From the NCBI RefSeq assembly GCF_001039355.2, contig NW_019775799.1, positions 1 through 64,000 on the forward strand: a stretch of 64,000 bases of DNA, written 5' to 3'. Below, in pieces: positions 49,021 through 61,300 of the stretch (position 1 is its first letter; each line of letters opens with the position of its first letter). The translations under genes were made by a program, and so were the position numbers. The notes under the pieces were generated by a model. It saw only the letters and a list, made by a program, of their open reading frames with translations. It was not told the DNA's origin and ran no database searches. This DNA comes from Lingula anatina. Taxonomy: Eukaryota; Brachiopoda; Lingulata; Lingulida; Lingulidae.

Positions 49021-50453
49021 AGGATACGTCATGCTTGAATAAATGAATATACATGTATGTACATTGATTAAGAGTTTTATACTTATATATGCAACATCGA
49101 ACAAAAATAATGACTGTTTTCAGTGGGTTAAATGTGTATCTTAAAGATACTTGTACCTTTTAAATAATAAATTCCGCAAATAAGAACACTCTTAATGACT
49201 GGTACCATCAAAACTGAAAAGCAGGCTACCTAATAGTTCTATATTATTCAGAAAGAGCACCACAGAAGCTACACAGAAATTTATGTCAATGATTCTAAAA
49301 TAATGTATCTGAAACATTTTCTCCATTGAATATAAAGAGCCAATCAGCCATATGCCTCTTTTCTATACAGTGTTATCATTAATGATCACACAAACTTTGT
49401 GTGGGCACATTTTGTTCATTTTAATTGACAGATGCATTTAACAGCTAGGCAAGTTCGTCAGCCAATTAACTGTCAGCTTTGTCATAACACATTTACCTGA
49501 GAGGTTTTCAAGTCACACAGTTTTTAGTCAGCTGCAGGCACTTAAGCAGTCTGTTTCATGTTTGATAGTCAGTAATTTTACCAAAACTTGTTTAGCCTTA
49601 TTTCATACATATTTTATTTAAAATAAAAGACATAAATGGCTATATGTAAAGGCGGGTATGCTGCCAAGAAGGACATAAGAACAAAATAAGAACAAAATAT
49701 TATATAAATTAATCTTACAGTGTTGATAGGTAACCATCACATATCCCCTCCTCTTCACTATAGACATACTTGTCTGTCATGATCACCATGCAGAGACTCA
49801 TATTGGCCATCCTTAACCCCGGGACAGTCAATAGGGATATTTCAGCAGTGTTGATAGGCCAATTATTTGATAACTTATATTCTATTCTAAAATATTGTCA
49901 GTCGAAATCTGATCCCTATGAAGATTGAATCAGTTTGTAGTAAGACTATCATATAGAGAAAAATTGAAACAGAAATCTCTAAAATCGTGGTTTCTATCGC
50001 GAGATAGAGATTACCACAAACTCACAGACGAGCAAACTGATATACATGCGGTATTCTTTGTGCAAGCAATAGATTAATAAATGAATGAATGTATATTGTT
50101 GTTGAGAAGTCGTCTGCAGCTGTTGTTCCCTGTATACCATCATTATCTAGTATCTATTATAAGTGTCATTACAAATCTTCTGAAATCATAATAAATGTAT
50201 GCATAGAAAGGTAAATTGTCAAACATGCTTGTGCGCCACTGCTACCAGTATTTCACTTCTTAAATATCTAAAAGCAAAAATGATGGGTCTTCTGCTCACT
50301 CTAAAGTTAAGTGTCAAAATGTCTCGCCAAAATTCTGAGATAATTAACTTACAATGCTAAACTGCTGTTAGTAATGAAATAATAGCAAAGTAGGTGAAGA
50401 AGTCATCATCGACCACGTCAAAGAGCAACAAAAACTAGTCCTGTACTTTCAAG

Positions 50454-51908
50454 TCATTCATGGTGAAGATTTGAACACATTATTTTTTTCTTAATCTTGG
50501 TGCAGTTTTGCGCGGGGCCAACTATATCTGTTGCGTGGTAACAGCCTTTGATTTCTCCATTTCCATATTGAAACTCGAGAAGCTCGCGTTTGGTGTAAAC
50601 TTTTGACGTTTTTGGCTCTTCGTGCACCTTTTCACATAAACCGCACCAATTCATGTAGCGGGATTCCAATGGTCTGGTTGACACGTGGGTGTTTTTCCAC
50701 TCTAAGTACGGAAGATACAGGGAGTCGTTCTTATCTAATAAAAGAAGGTATTTTGCTAGCTCTTTAGGTGATGAGAAATTTGATGTGTCAATATGCATTT
50801 CTGGTCTTATTCCAAACCGTGAATAGTCGACACCGCTTCTCGTTACCAGGACGACATCCAAGTGCCACGCTCTGAAAAATTTCTCTGTCAGGTAGTCCAC
50901 TGCAAAACTGTTTTCAAAGGCCAGATAGAATTTGTAGGTAGCATTCACGTAACTCCAACACGATATACACGGTCTTCCACAATCACCCAGAATATCGACA
51001 TCAATATATTTCATCAACTCTGCCACGTACTCCTCTCTCCTACTCCAAGTGATACAATCACTCACAACCCAAGCCACAAGTTTAGTTTTCAATTTAACAC
51101 TAGCAGAGTAGTTTCGTTTTAAAGGTTTGTCACGTCTTATTACCATACCATAAGGTGACCATATATCTGAATCCTTTCTGTAAGTAAAAGTCCAGTTAAA
51201 CGAATTAAGAAGCATCTCTTTATTTGAATGCCTGTATATATTTGTGTGACAAGGTGGCTCCATGGCCAAAAATGCCCATACCTGGTGGCTAGGTTTCACA
51301 TTTGGAATTTCACATTTTGGTTCTACTCCCTGACATTCATTTTTAAACGCTTGAGCGGCAATGTTAAATATGATGGCATCAGCGGATTTTGACTGTCTTC
51401 GATCCGTAGACATTGAACAAGCATTTATAGGGCACGAGCGAAATGGATGACCGAACTTTTCTTTGCAAAAATTCTGATAGCCGTTCCAAAACAGAATAAC
51501 CTTCTCTCTAACCGGGTGCACCTTGTTATGGGTAAGAAAACCGATCTGCTGTCTTGCCACATTGATGGCACTTAAGTTTTGATCCAACCTGAAACTGGAA
51601 CTCGCTGTCTGCTTGTGCTGCTGTAAATCTGTTTCATATATATTTGCCATAGAAGATCGATCTGTTGTCTTAGGATCAATCTGGTCTGTAGTAGGTAGGT
51701 CTATTTTACCTCCGACCATGCTATACCCATTGTCTTGGCGTCGGACGGCTCTTAGTTTCAGATTATTTTTGTCGGGTCGAGAATTCTCCTTGAATGAATT
51801 GCTGATATCCAGCATCAATATACCATAATGAACAATGAGGACGCTGAACACTGTCCAGCAAGATATGACGAGAAATATATTGAAAAACACGCAGTTCGTG
51901 CTTGGCAT
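50454..51908 (-). CDS. Alpha-1,3-fucosyltransferase copy E (GT10), intact
   Basis: Intronless GT10 fucosyltransferase of 484 codons, starting MPSTNCVFFNIFLVISCW, so the tail is only about six residues before the signal anchor. The stem is diverged from D, while the catalytic region is nearly the same: CPINACSM, VWAFLAMEPPCHTNIYRH, FNWTFTYRKDSDIWSPYG, CGRPCISCWSYVNATY, KFYLAFENSFAVDYLTEK, FRAWHLDVVLVTRSG (Ala where others have Pro) and the Cys-rich C-terminus ending SNLHHE. The contrast between a conserved catalytic part and a changing stem suggests kept enzyme activity with altered Golgi placement or acceptor presentation (inference). It is the 5'-most gene of the array. Confidence 0.93.
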   Translation of the reverse strand: MPSTNCVFFNIFLVISCWTVFSVLIVHYGILMLDISNSFKENSRPDKNNLKLRAVRRQDNGYSMVGGKIDLPTTDQIDPKTTDRSSMANIYETDLQQHKQTASSSFRLDQNLSAINVARQQIGFLTHNKVHPVREKVILFWNGYQNFCKEKFGHPFRSCPINACSMSTDRRQSKSADAIIFNIAAQAFKNECQGVEPKCEIPNVKPSHQVWAFLAMEPPCHTNIYRHSNKEMLLNSFNWTFTYRKDSDIWSPYGMVIRRDKPLKRNYSASVKLKTKLVAWVVSDCITWSRREEYVAELMKYIDVDILGDCGRPCISCWSYVNATYKFYLAFENSFAVDYLTEKFFRAWHLDVVLVTRSGVDYSRFGIRPEMHIDTSNFSSPKELAKYLLLLDKNDSLYLPYLEWKNTHVSTRPLESRYMNWCGLCEKVHEEPKTSKVYTKRELLEFQYGNGEIKGCYHATDIVGPAQNCTKIKKKIMCSNLHHE

Positions 51909-53063
51909 TTTGTTCCTACCAACAGTGTGTATATGAGCTTATATTTTCATAGCACTATATATATAATGGATATCCTAACTTCAATCACAAATGCATTAGT
52001 GTAGGAATACCGGCATGATACATGGTGGCGTAATTATAACAGTGATGATCAGCAACTAAATTTGTCATTTTTGTGTATTTAGCCAAAGCTGTTTCAAAGG
52101 TCGGGTACAATCTGAAGGCAACAGGTTGTCTTTGTTAAATTGTAGCAACAAAACCGTACGAGCAATGGGTTCCGTTTCCCGGTGGTATGTTCTGGATGCC
52201 CTGGGCGTGGCCTGTGTTTAGGTACACCCACTTTGGGCAACCTCTGTAAGACTGTGCGGAGCGTTCCTTGAACAATAATCTGTCTGGCTATGTCCATTTG
52301 CTCTGGCGCAGAGCAACTATGTTTTATCACACTGCTTCTCTAATGTTACGCACTTGTATGTAAACATTTCAAAATCTTCTGTACAGGCATTGCCAAAATA
52401 TTTAGACTAACTTTACTGAACCATGCTCTGCCATAGTCATAGTTGGACCAGCCCAAAAGGGTACTGCCCACAGAAATCACCACACGTTACGTAACGAAGC
52501 GGTCCTTCAGACAAGGCAGTCAGTTAATTGTTACTGACACACTTCACTACTCATTTTCTATTCTAATAATTCACGTGAAATACACGTTTGAGAAATAAAT
52601 AATACATTTTAACCTAGGCATACTTTTGAAAGGAAAATATTCCATATTAAATGTCAAGCCTGTAGGTTGTATGCCTTTCATTTCTTTAGATTAGACACCT
52701 TTTGTTTCTGATTTTGAATGCTGATCTTAAATACTGATCTTGTGTATAAATTTAAGAATGTTAAAGAGTTAGAACCCTTCAATGCAAATGTGCAAAATAA
52801 TATAGCATTTACAGTCAATTTACAGGCCACTGAATATACATCCATAAAGGGCATATCATTATTGTAGAATCCTGAAATGACCTGAAATAGTGACCCATGC
52901 GTAAAAAAGCATTACGAATGGTAAATTGCATTATATATGAATATATTAACGTAAGTTTTGCGTTTGTCCAACATCGCACTTTCATGAATGAAACATGTGT
53001 TTACATTACAAACATAAAATATATATATGACTCTTATCTAATTGAGTCTAGCTCAGCATGTAC
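51909..53063. other. Stretch without a supported gene
   Basis: 5' flank of copy E and intergenic sequence. Only short ORFs without protein character. Confidence 0.6.
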
Positions 53064-53349
53064 TTAAAGGGATAATAACTCTTCGTTTTGGCCAAAAAAT
53101 GAATTTTCCTGGAGTAAACAACAATTTTCCCATACTTACCAATGGTTAATGAATCCATTTTTACATTCAAAGTTAGTCCCAGTTTTTTTTTCTAATTTTT
53201 TTGTTATAATCTCTTAAGAGATTATAACAGAGTATAGCCGTCAATGGAGGTCACATGGTTTAAAGACAAGCTCAGATATCAGAAATAATACCTATAACTG
53301 CCGCTTTTGTGGTACAACAGTATGTATTATAGAGTTATTATCCCTTTAA
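53064..53349. mobile_element. TTAA-flanked MITE, family 1, copy 2
   Basis: The left end TTAAAGGGATAATAACTC and the right end GAGTTATTATCCCTTTAA are perfect 18-nt inverted repeats including TTAA at each border. The 286-bp interior matches 16999-17409 (TTTTGGCCAAAAAATGAATTT) and contains a perfect palindrome (TTATAATCTCTTAAGAGATTATAA region near 53210). The TTAA target suggests mobilisation by a piggyBac-type transposase. Confidence 0.88.
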
Positions 53350-55871
53350 AGTACTTTAATATACTACAAATAAATGTCAGAGAATCCCTTTTTATAATAT
53401 AACAAAAATAAATTTTGTTTAAGGAAACTGTGAAAACCACTCCAAAACATACATGTATGATTTACCTGAAAATCATGAAATATCCAAATGTGTATGTGTG
53501 TGTGTGTGTGTGCGTGCGAATGCATGCGTGCGCATGCAGGGGTGTAATCTCACAGCACCATCATAGACTGATTAAAGGTTATCATGGTAAAGCATAAATG
53601 GGGTAAAAACAGAATAAAACTAAACTGGCTGAAACTAGACAAACAGTTTTAAACCTTACCTTGAGATGTAGGTGTAAAAAAGGTTGAACTATCTCTGCAA
53701 TTTGTTGATGCTTAAATGTGGAGCCTCAAACATTAGATGCCGATGCCAATTGTTTTATCACAGATATCCTGTACAGTTTCTTGACAGCATGATTGAAAAT
53801 AATCCCCTTTCGCGAAGGAACTTGGAATTCCTTTTATTCAAAACAAAGGTGTACAAAATAATATTTGTCAATTTTGATGCAATATAACAATGCTAAACAT
53901 TATTATCACCATCAATTTTTTAAAAGTATCATATATAAAGCTATCATGGATATTCAGAAAATTTGATTTGTAAAAGTATTCAGGACCAAGGAGGTTCAAA
54001 GTCAAAACATGAAAATAAATATTTTCGCACAAGAAAGCATAACATCAAGAAAATAATCGTATTAAGCTGTTTTTGGAACTAGGCCTGTATTTTAGTGATA
54101 TCAAACTTCTGTAAGTAAGTTTGAAGACGATAGATTTCCTTGAGATGTGTTATTGAGATGAATAAAATATGCTTTATAGAGTGAAAAATGGCAAAACTTT
54201 CTGAAAAATGGTTTGACCAAACTGGTTTTGGAACTAGGCCTATTTTTGGAACTAGACAAAGTGTCCCGTCCATGTTTCTAAAGAAAGCAGTGAAGTGCCA
54301 TTGTGCACTAATGTATGTTTAATTTTTATATACAGACACATCATGCCTGTACATATAGCCATCAAAATTTTAACATTTTACAATTTTCGAGGGATTTTTG
54401 TGAAATATAAAATGTTTGACATACTAGTTGTTTAACAAAAATGTTATAGAAGAACTAGGAATAAAATGATTGAGGTTTTTACTGATATATCACATCACAT
54501 AATATCTTCATAAAACATGCACATCTTAGCTATCATTACCCTTATAGTAATTAGAGCCTTCTGGCTGGCAATGGAGCAGTCACAAATTACATGCATATGG
54601 CACCAGGTGTTGATCTACAGGTCATTAGTTGAACATCCAGGTGTTAAATTAAGGTTATAGGCTGTTTTATTGATTATCTCCATTGTAATTGGTTTTGTAT
54701 TAGGTTGATTTTGATGTACAGACTCAGCGTGTTTCTGTATTAAGCCGCACCTGCACCTGTCATCTCCGTCGTCGTTAACCTTTTAACCGTCTGTCTTCAA
54801 ACTAACAAAACCGAAATAAATTATTTAAAAAAACTAGTTTAAAATCAGACCATTTTTGTTGTTTTTCAAGGCATACATTGTAGTATGTGCCATACAGAAA
54901 ACATATGAAGCAAAGAACTGGTTGGCAACTATCTTCAAATATACAGGAGGGGTTGATATTATTACAATACTAGTTGAGTTTTAAAAAATAACCCAGTTTA
55001 GAATATGTGTCTTAAAGCTTTGCTGTTTTTGTGGAATCCTCCTTTTCCACATTACATGTAGTTTAATTGTGCTATATGGACTCATGGGTTGATCTGTACA
55101 TTTAATTGCCCCTTGGGTAATTTCATAGCTTTTTATAACCACTTGCCATATTAATTATCAACTGGCCGTTAAATGAGATTACACAAAACACACAAGTTGG
55201 TAGTGACTTTGGACTCCCACAGGTTTAGCCATGTACCAGATGCACTGTTGTGTACTGTCAATATTTATGCTATAGATGAATAACAGTTCTGTGGTGACTC
55301 ATTGTATGCTAATACAGCTAAATTTAATGTTTCAATGGCGGCTATATTGGGATTGTTTATGCTTTTTCATTTTTCATTTTTCAAACCCTGGCATTTCAAG
55401 ATGTGACTTTTCACTCCCATCCACTTGAGCCCCGAACTAGCAACATTTTTTTTTTATTTTTTCACACAAGCAATAGCAATGGTGCTTATGCTGTTAAGCA
55501 TTATGTAATATTATTTTGTACACTGTCATCAATATTCATATATTGGTATTTTTTTGGAATCTGACCTCCCATGGGCCTGAAGTTACACTCTACAAAAAAG
55601 TTCAGAAACATCGTTATTATAATTATACAATAATCATATGTGGTAAGGTAAATATTTAAACCAAATTTCGAAGGATAATTCAACCACCATTCGTTACTTT
55701 TTGAAAAGGAAAGGAATTCGGTGGGAATTACAGCGAATGTGGGGTCGAACTTCATTTTCACAAATCGTACAAGTGGAGTAACGAAGTTTGAAGTTGAAGC
55801 AAGTCTTGACAATAAACAGTAAAACTCTTTATTTTACAAATACAGTATGTAAGGTACAGTTAAAATAAAAC
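53350..55871. other. Stretch without a supported gene
   Basis: AT-rich intergenic sequence with a GT microsatellite near 53480-53512. The 103-codon minus ORF at 55501-55812 shows no recognisable motif. Confidence 0.55.
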
Positions 55872-56034
55872 CTTGAGGTTGCTCAGCATCAGTATCGTGT
55901 GAAGCCCCCACTGTGTATTATCGAGTCGTGCTCAAACTTTGTCACTCTGTTTGCATTCCCATGACAAAGTGTGAGCAAATCTTGAAAATAAACAGTGGAG
56001 GTCTCCTACATTACTGTTGCTGAGCAACCTTAAG
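55872..56034. repeat. Imperfect 71-nt inverted repeat (long hairpin)
   Basis: Arms 55872-55942 and 55964-56034 pair at roughly 80% (for example CTTGAGGTTGCTCAGCA against TGCTGAGCAACCTTAAG) with a 21-nt loop. It may be a decayed foldback MITE or a structured transcript. Confidence 0.75.
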
Positions 56035-56583
56035 ACTTTAAATGTACGACTCCTCTATTAAAATTGCTGTGTTAATCGTACTTTGTCCTTGTTCGGTGGT
56101 AATAAAATATCAAGAAGAGGGAACAGGCTCCTCCGTGTTAGAGTTACATATGAAGCGAGCGTGGATTCCCTATAAGCCATATAAACTACTTTTACCTCTT
56201 TCATACGACTGAAATAAAAGAGTAGCCATAAAAGAGCTTTAAAACTGCACCTTCTTTAAATTTCTTGCTGTAAATTGATCTATTTATCCGCCCCTACAGT
56301 TCGTAAAAGTCGTAAACGTCGTATAAATGTATGGCGCATTACTGCTGCTCGCGCTGTCCATTCCAATCCATTTTATGGGAAATATGAAGCGTTGCCTTAT
56401 GGTTTATCTTAATGTTAACTAGGTGTCATTTGGTAGGGTTTATGGCAAAAAAAAATTTGACATCAAATGCATCTCAAAACACGCGTATTCTTATTTTTTC
56501 ACTTATTGCGAATGATGTCCAGGACATCTGAGCACACTCCATGCAGATTTTGCTGTGTTATGAACATTGATGGGTTGCTACTT

Positions 56584-58323
56584 CTAATACGATGTGTCCA
56601 GCACACTGATTGGTTGCTCGTAATAATCGTCATCACTATGCACAGGTCGATACTGGAATGTTCCGTTGTGGTTATGATTGTTCATATCTGCAGGTGGATA
56701 GACGGCGACACGATCTTCTTCGCCTTCAATGACGCTCCCGTTCCAAGGATCCTCTTCTTCTTCTTTCATGAGCCGTTCAAGTTCTTCGTGAGTTTTTCTC
56801 TTGAAGAAGCCACACTGAAAAAGCAGAGAAGACCAACAATTATGCAGTTCCATTATTGCAATGGAACCATTGTTGGTTTTGTCAAAAAAAAAAAGCCTAA
56901 ATGCCTTTGTTTGACTTGTGCCCTTTCAGCATAAGATTTAGGCACGCAAAATGATATCGGAATCAACCCATCCTATCCCTGCACCTCCCTGCTGCCCTAG
57001 TAAAAAAGGGGTTCGATTTATTGAATTTGTTTAAAATATTGAATAATCATATTCTATTATATGAACTTTGGCTTGTTTGAATATCGCTTGACCCACCAAC
57101 AATGGCATATATATTTACCTTTTGGTTTATTTAAGGTTCTGGTACAATGTAAATTTTACGCCCCTAAATATTCTTGTGACACAGAAAAACGTTAAAAGTG
57201 GATTTTAAGCCTCTCTTACACTGAGCTGGGGACCGCCTGGAGAACGAATTTTATCCACTCTCTCCCCCTTCAAAATTGGGGCTTTCACAGTGTACATCAA
57301 AATATTTCATACAAATTTCGTTTTAAGTAACATTTTATGTGTGAGAGTGAGCCAATTTTTTTCTCCAAGCGGTGTAACAGGAGGCTCTTTCACTTACCCT
57401 CCAAAGTATAAGCACCAGGATCAACAGCAGTAGTATCCCGACGGAAATACTGACGCCGAGTACCCAGCTCTTAATGCCCTCTGGAGCGGCCAAATCCGAC
57501 GGATGGACAGGGGTAGACACTCGAACCGACCGTTCCAAGGAGTTAACGTCCAACAGACGCGGATGACGACCCTTTAACGTCACCTCCGACACTATGGAGA
57601 ATCCATCAGCTGACACCTGGTGAGGATAAACAAATTGAATGAATATTTAAATGAATGGATTATTGAGTGAGTGATTAGGTGAGCGTGAAGAATCATTGCT
57701 GTCGGTTCATAATTACTTTCAACAAGAGTGTTTTTGCCTTTGTTGGTTTGTTAGCTAACGGCCTCACAGAAAAAAATCATAGACGGATTAACATTAATTT
57801 TCAGGATATATCACTAACAGACTTCCTGAATCAAAAACACTTTGCTAGCGATACACCAATTTATGGATTGATTACTTATAAGAGGTGAACTGCCCTAGGG
57901 CAGGTCTGAGATCTCTGAGTGTTTCTCTAGTTCCATATGTTATCTTAACGGTTCGATGACAATAGATTTCAGTTTTACCGTGTAATGCTGCAGCTGCCCA
58001 AAGAGAACACTGGCCGCTATGGTGAGTAACACACTCTCCCCTGCCCGCAGGTTAGAGATAGCACAGGTATAGTTCCAGCACTCTCCAGATACACGGCAGC
58101 TCTGAAACGGTACAGAGGGTTTGGTAAGAACGGTTTGTATATTTCCATATGATACAGGATAATCGCGGACTTGTCATTTTTTGGGTAGCGTGTCAAGTTT
58201 AGGGGGAGTATTGGAATAAGTCAACGGGAATCTAAAACCAAGTGTGCAAATAACACATAAACCCTACAGATAGGGATGAAAAGAGGTAGAAAAATAGAGA
58301 GAGAGAAAGAGAGAGAGGAAAAG

Positions 58324-58375
<52 letters not shown>

Positions 58376-61300
58376 TCTGTATGTGTGTGCGTGAGGGAGA
58401 GTCTTGTGTGCATATGTGTGTGTTTGACAGAGATGTGCGTCTCGGCTTACATGTTCCGTCAACTTTGGTGCCACGTAATCAACCTCAGACCAAGACCACT
58501 TTTTCCCAGCGCTGGCGGACACCGGCACCACTATAATATCGTCCTCCACTCCCTCATCTGGCGTCTCGTCTGTCGGCATAGCAACCGTTGGAAGTGTCAT
58601 GAAGTCTGGGGTGAATGCCCCAGGAATAGTGGGTTGGGTAGCAAGTGACCCGGACTCACTAGCTTGGCCGGATGGCAGAAAACACGACAGGCCTTTGTCT
58701 GCCATCACATTATCGTTTTCAAGCTGGAATGCAAGTTGAATCTTTATTTAAATAAGTGAATAAATATAAGTAGGCATCCAGATAAAAAAGCATTACGAAA
58801 AAATAACTTCTCAACTTAACTAATGTTACCATGTTAACGAGTTCTTCTTGGTTACTAAGATTACCAAATATGGTCAACTGAAGGAAAACGCAGCATCACA
58901 ATGTTGAAGCATTTTATGTTCAGATAAAGATTTAAAAAAAACCTGTAGATATATTTCTCTAAATTGTGTTTATTAACTTTTAGGAACGACGTACTTGCAC
59001 TTTTACATACTTATAAAGAATAATTTTACTCGTTAAAGACTGACTTTTATATGAAATATAGGCTTATAATTAGTCAAACCACAAAACAGCAATGTATGCT
59101 TGGCCATCCCCAGAAATGCACTGCATGACGTCACGCTTAGCCCACTGCGCATGCGTGCACTTTTAATGAGTTGCTAGATTGCCATAGGAAAATGAATGGG
59201 TTCGCGATTCGTGGGTAATTCGTGATAACTGACAAACTAACGGCCTGATGCCGATAGACAGCAACGCTGTGCTATGCTTCAAGCAACTCCTGACCAAATA
59301 TCGCTATGGTTTTTAAAAAAATTCTGTTGTACACACGTAATAAGAAGTTTGCCCTGTATTGCCTAGCCTGCCCTCAGCAAAACGCACATATTTTCAGAAA
59401 TAGTGATTTTTGACGGTAGATTCACTCAGAAACAAAGGCAAACTAATTCGTTGCCGATAGCACTAGCAGATAGCAGCACCATACAGAGTCAGATTAAAAA
59501 GTTTCATGGCAATTGAAGAACTTTTGCCACTGTACAATGGAGTCCAAAAAAAAGCACTTGACACAAATGTGAAACTGCCCATGCAGTGCAAGGCCAAGAA
59601 TTCAATCAGAATTTTCAATCATATTATCAGATTCTACATAAATTGACTGACAATATCACTACTCAGTATTTTACTAATCTCTTAACCCAAAATTCCTACC
59701 ATCATTTAATAATAATGCAAAATTCTTCTTTCAGATTGCTATTTATTTTAAAGTTTAATGCTGCAACTGTTCAAAAATAATCTTGTAGTAAAGGAGAAAT
59801 GCAAATAAGAAGTGGAAGACCAATTTTACCCACATTATTAAATTATTTGAATATAAAAAGAATAAGATCACGATTTAACAAATTAAAATAATCCTTCATT
59901 AACTCTTTCATGAATAACATATTAAACAAAATTAAAGTTATAAATTAGTGGTAATGGCTTATTCTGGAATATAGCCTATGACCTCTGCACATCATCAGTA
60001 CCTGACTTGGTACAGTGTAGTTACTGCTTGGATACAGAGTTGGATTTAATAATGTAACAATAAGAACAATATATATTACAATAAACTTCTCTGCACATAT
60101 CAGACGCTTGTTACCATGAACTAACACTACTTGACAATGGGCTGAGCACTTATCACAGAGTCTGTGTGCGATGCCATTGTTGTGCTGTGATTGGCTAGTT
60201 GAGTCACGTGAAGCCCTACTGTAGCGCCCTCGCGTATCGCGTGAATGCTGCGCATTTCTGGCCATGCAACGTGTGACTAGTGATTTTCATCTATTTTAAA
60301 CCTCGACAAAAGAATATAAATAAACCCAAGCCATAATGTTTGTCTTTTGACATTTAAGAATTCAAATAAAACATTGTAGGCAGGATCAAAGCCGTTTACA
60401 TAACGCAAGGGGGGAAATCTGATAAAACATTCCAAATTTAGCGCGCAAAAGTTATTTCTATCATATAACACTGGTAGTTTCCCCTCTGCAGTAAAGAAGT
60501 ATATAAAGACACTACCTCAACCACATCTAGATACAGCAGACGATCACCGTGCTCCGTTGCCTTGGGAACCAGCACCTCCAAGACGGCCTCAGGAAGAGGA
60601 CTCGGTCCCAGGTTCCTTATGTCAACTCTTTGTGTGAACTCGACAAACTTATCACCTTTCACGTCCTGTTTAGTGTATGTGATCTGTTCAGGATTCGAGG
60701 CGCTAGAAATAAAAATATTTAGAATAAAAGACGGTTGGTCGTTTCTCTCTTTTTATTTCCTCTAATGCAAATGTATTGGAAAACAACCTCCATTCGTTTA
60801 AGGTTACACCATAGTTTCAAATAAACAACTTATTAATGTTTCTTATCTTAGATCTTACAAAGACGTTCTACTATAAATCAAAAGATATAGATTGAAAAAG
60901 CAGGAAGAATCAGCTAAACATTTACATTATTTACCCCGTGAGTGAAGAAATTACGTGGAATTTGACTGGTATGGTGTCTATAGCAACGTTGTTGGCCAAT
61001 GACACGTTGGCCTCAACACTTCCGGTTCTGACGAGGCTTTCTATTTTCAACTGGCGTGTCTCAAATCTCAGTTTTGAAGCATCCAGGTACACAACTAATT
61101 CAACGTCCCCATTGGCTGGTATCGGATTCCCAATGTCGCAGATGATTTGTACAGTGGCGTTGACATCGCTATTGTTAAGACTAACGTAAAGTGGCGTGTC
61201 GATATAATCGTCTGACTGCATTGGGGAGCACGTGACTGTGACGTCATTTTTGTCTGAGCCAACAACTTTCACAAACTCGATCTTAAAATAACAATGATAC

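Larger units (their letters stand above)
44525..51908. repeat. Tandem ~4.4-kb duplication carrying fucosyltransferases D and E
   Basis: The 3' flanks 44525-46030 and 48905-50453 align along their length (for example GCGGACGAGACGGGT, CAAATTCG-type and AATGCGAGTCTTTTGATATA segments in the same order), as do the genes beside them. The units are diverged by indels, so this is a real, older duplication rather than an assembly effect. Confidence 0.85.

Noticed and set aside
55501-55812. 103-codon minus ORF
   Set aside because: No motif, no splice context, and AT-rich sequence where such lengths occur by chance.
58276-58648. Plus ORFs rich in Arg/Glu and Cys/Val near 58.3-58.6 kb
   Set aside because: Produced by GA/GT low-complexity sequence and the antisense of an integrin exon.
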